A stretch of 7,768 bases of DNA from CAZPMT01 sp964587655 (lineage in GTDB: Bacteria; Hydrogenedentota; Hydrogenedentia; Hydrogenedentales; SLHB01). The translations under genes and the position numbers were made by a program. The notes below the pieces were generated by a model. The model saw nothing but the letters and a program-made list of their open reading frames with translations, was not told the origin of the DNA and did not search any database. The DNA is taken from the NCBI GenBank assembly GCA_964587655.1, contig CAZPMT010000185.1, forward strand, positions 1 through 7,768. Direction: 5' to 3'. Below are positions 6,150 to 7,768 of this stretch, in pieces (the first letter of the stretch is position 1; every line of letters begins with the position of its first letter).

Positions 6150-7136
6150 ATGAGCATACGGGAACAGTTCCTCGAATTGCTGCGCTTTTCCGGGCGCGTC
6201 CCGCCGCCTCGCTACGAAAGCGAGTTCTCCGACGAAGTGATCCAGGCGTGGCGCTCGCAGGGGGTGCTGGATGAACGGACGCCGGAGGCATTCTTCGGAC
6301 TTGACGCGCACGAGAGTCTGCCGGTCGAGTTCGGGCGGCGATCCAAGGAAAAACTCGTCGTTCAAAGCGAAGCGGATCTCCCGGCCTTCCGGCGCCGTTA
6401 CGAGCCGTCGCGAAGCGACATCTTCCCCGCGGACTGGGACACGAGACTCGAAGCATGGCGTCGGCGCGACTTCCCCCTCGCGTTCGATCCCTGGAATGAC
6501 GGCTTTTTTCAGATCCTCGGCATCCGCGACGGGGCAACACTGGGCCTCGCGCTGTCGTTGCTCTGCGAGCAGCCCGCGCTTGCCGAGGCGCAAATGGAGC
6601 ATTACACCGGTTACCTCGAAACGCTTATAGATCGCGTGCTGGCCGGCGTCGTTCCTGACTACGCCCTTCTCTATGAACCCATCGCATCCAATCACGGCGC
6701 CGTGATCTCGCCGGAGATGTATCGGCGGTTCGTGTGGCGGCCCTTGCGCCGCATCGTCGACCGTCTCGAACGTCACGGCGTGGCGTTCCGCTTCATGTGG
6801 ACGGCGGGGCGCGTGACGCCCATCATCCCGCTCTGGATGGACGCCGGCATCAACGGAATCGCGCTCAACCGAGGCGCCGAATGCGGGATCGGTTATGCGC
6901 GGCTTCGTGCCGAGTTCGGTTCGTCTCTCCGTCTGTTGGGCGGCATCGACTGGCGTTCCGTCATGGAAGGTCCTCGCTCCATCGATGCAATCCTCGAACG
7001 CGAGGTTCGCCCGCTCCTTGAACAGGGAGGTTACATTCCGCATCTCGACGATACGATTCGCGACTACATCCCCTTCGGCCATTTTTGGTACTATCGCGAG
7101 CGGCTTGACCATACGTTGAGGCAGGTTTTCGGATAA
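6150..7136 (+). CDS. uroporphyrinogen decarboxylase-like (URO-D superfamily) protein
   Basis: This encodes 328 residues of the URO-D/MtaA-CmuA barrel superfamily, but not a haem-pathway HemE. Supporting segments are DPWNDGFFQILGIRDGAT (113-130), then EPIASNHGAVISPEMYRRFV (176-195), LLGGIDWRSVMEGP (262-275) and the closing VRPLLEQGGYIPHLDD (286-301). Corrinoid or thiol methyltransferases of the superfamily bind zinc through a His-x-Cys-type motif on the strand near residue 216. Here that position reads FMWTAGRV, so the zinc ligands are not visible there and the chemistry is uncertain. The ATG at 6150 is the only sensible start; the ribosome binding site is weak (AGGA at 6132-6135 is far, GGACGG at 6142-6147 is close). 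It is cytosolic. The 25-nt gap to an SDR gene suggests a catabolic operon acting on an unidentified small molecule, perhaps methylated or aromatic. Confidence 0.87.
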   Translation: MSIREQFLELLRFSGRVPPPRYESEFSDEVIQAWRSQGVLDERTPEAFFGLDAHESLPVEFGRRSKEKLVVQSEADLPAFRRRYEPSRSDIFPADWDTRLEAWRRRDFPLAFDPWNDGFFQILGIRDGATLGLALSLLCEQPALAEAQMEHYTGYLETLIDRVLAGVVPDYALLYEPIASNHGAVISPEMYRRFVWRPLRRIVDRLERHGVAFRFMWTAGRVTPIIPLWMDAGINGIALNRGAECGIGYARLRAEFGSSLRLLGGIDWRSVMEGPRSIDAILEREVRPLLEQGGYIPHLDDTIRDYIPFGHFWYYRERLDHTLRQVFG

Positions 7137-7161
7137 CACGACCTTAGAATAAGGAGGCAAC

Positions 7162-7768
7162 ATGCCAATCGCGGATTTCAGTTTGACGGGAAAGGTGGCT
7201 ATCGTAACCGGCGCGAGCCGTGGCATCGGCAAGGCCATCGCATGTGGAATGGCCGAGTGCGGCGCGAGCGTGGTGCTGGCCTCGCGCAAGCAGGACGCGC
7301 TCGATACGGTGGCGGCGGATATCAACGCGGCAGGCGGCAAGGCGCTTGGCATCGCCTGCAACACGGGCAAGCCCGAAGATATCGAGGCGCTCTACGCGCG
7401 GGTACAATCGGAATTCGGACGCGTGGACGTACTCGTCAACAACGCCGCCACGAACCAATATTTCGGCACGATCGCTGAAGCGCCGGAATCCGCCTTTGAC
7501 AAGATCTTCAATGTCAACGTGAAGGGATACTTTCTGATGGCGCAACGCGCCGCCCGAATGATGCGGGCGCAGGGAAAGGGATCGATCATCAACATCGCGT
7601 CCATCGAGGGAGTCTCGCCTTCTTTAATGCTGGGCGTATACGCTATGACGAAAGCGGCGGTTATATCGATGACGAAAGCCTTCGCAAAGGAGCTTGGAGC
7701 GGAGGGCATCCGTTCGAACGTGATTTGTCCCGGATTGACGGATACAAAATTCGCGCGCATATTGATCG
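7162..7768 (+). CDS. short-chain dehydrogenase/reductase (classical SDR), 3' truncated by window
   Basis: The first 202 residues of a classical NAD(P)-dependent SDR of about 250 residues are present. The frame is open to the window end. AAGGAGG (7151-7157) lies 4 nt before the ATG. The Rossmann motif TGASRGIG is at 16-23 and NNAA at 93-96. The catalytic set is complete: N119, S147, Y160 and K164, with the normal 13-residue Ser-Tyr spacing, and PG follows in CPGLTDTKF. A basic residue (R20) inside the glycine motif and SRK at the end of the second strand favour NADP(H), by the usual SDR rule. NAATNQYFGTI and PGLTDTKF recall the DHRS4-like group of carbonyl reductases, a resemblance from memory. 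It probably oxidises or reduces a hydroxyl/carbonyl on the substrate of the upstream UroD-like protein; substrate unknown. Confidence 0.94.
   Translation, partial: MPIADFSLTGKVAIVTGASRGIGKAIACGMAECGASVVLASRKQDALDTVAADINAAGGKALGIACNTGKPEDIEALYARVQSEFGRVDVLVNNAATNQYFGTIAEAPESAFDKIFNVNVKGYFLMAQRAARMMRAQGKGSIINIASIEGVSPSLMLGVYAMTKAAVISMTKAFAKELGAEGIRSNVICPGLTDTKFARILI

Noticed and set aside
7144..7149. TAGAAT-like box before the SDR, similar to the one before the glycosyltransferase (shared CCTTAGAATA)
   Set aside because: Initiation from it would begin at or after the SDR ribosome binding site, and no -35 lies at proper distance. The shared 10-mer is probably coincidence.
6003..7370. 455-residue open frame on the - strand
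   Set aside because: It runs antisense through the UroD-like gene and the SDR start. Its protein has no recognisable domain and is explained by GC-rich codon bias.

Overview
The window is about 7.8 kb of GC-rich, gene-dense bacterial DNA. It carries the end of an F-type ATP synthase operon followed by several unrelated short transcription units. No gene here fixes the taxonomy. The mix of a UroD-like (non-haem) protein with an SDR, a GT4 glycosyltransferase beside a small unknown protein, and a secreted TPR/peptidase-MA protein would fit an uncultivated lineage of the Planctomycetota / Lentisphaerota / Hydrogenedentota type. That placement is inference only.

Layout. 1-886 (+): 3' end of atpD, then atpC with its GTG start 2 nt after the atpD stop. 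1018-2720 (+): a GT4 glycosyltransferase with an internal four-cysteine cluster, overlapping by 4 nt a small unknown protein; the pair looks like a surface-polysaccharide unit. A possible decayed reading frame follows to 2795. 2834-3865 (-): a 343-residue protein I cannot name, convergent with that pair. 3962-5614 (-): a two-gene operon, ridA followed 3 nt later by a secreted TPR metallopeptidase-like protein. 5618-6149: 532 bp without an intact gene. It holds the ridA promoter, a decayed fragment of a DUF1016 (YhcG-type) nuclease gene on the + strand, a candidate + strand promoter and a strong palindrome. 6150-7768 (+): a UroD-like protein and a classical SDR 25 nt apart, the SDR running off the window.

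How the parts fit. The ATP synthase subunits and RidA are housekeeping. The glycosyltransferase pair probably contributes to an envelope polysaccharide. The UroD-like/SDR pair resembles a small catabolic operon, with a promoter and palindromic leader that suggest regulation. The most notable points are the DUF1016 remnant, the promoter-proximal palindrome, the unrecognised 343-residue protein with a possible kinase-like layout, and the Cys4 cluster of the glycosyltransferase. I found no clear sign of a complete novel defence or mobile system, CRISPR array, tRNA or rRNA.
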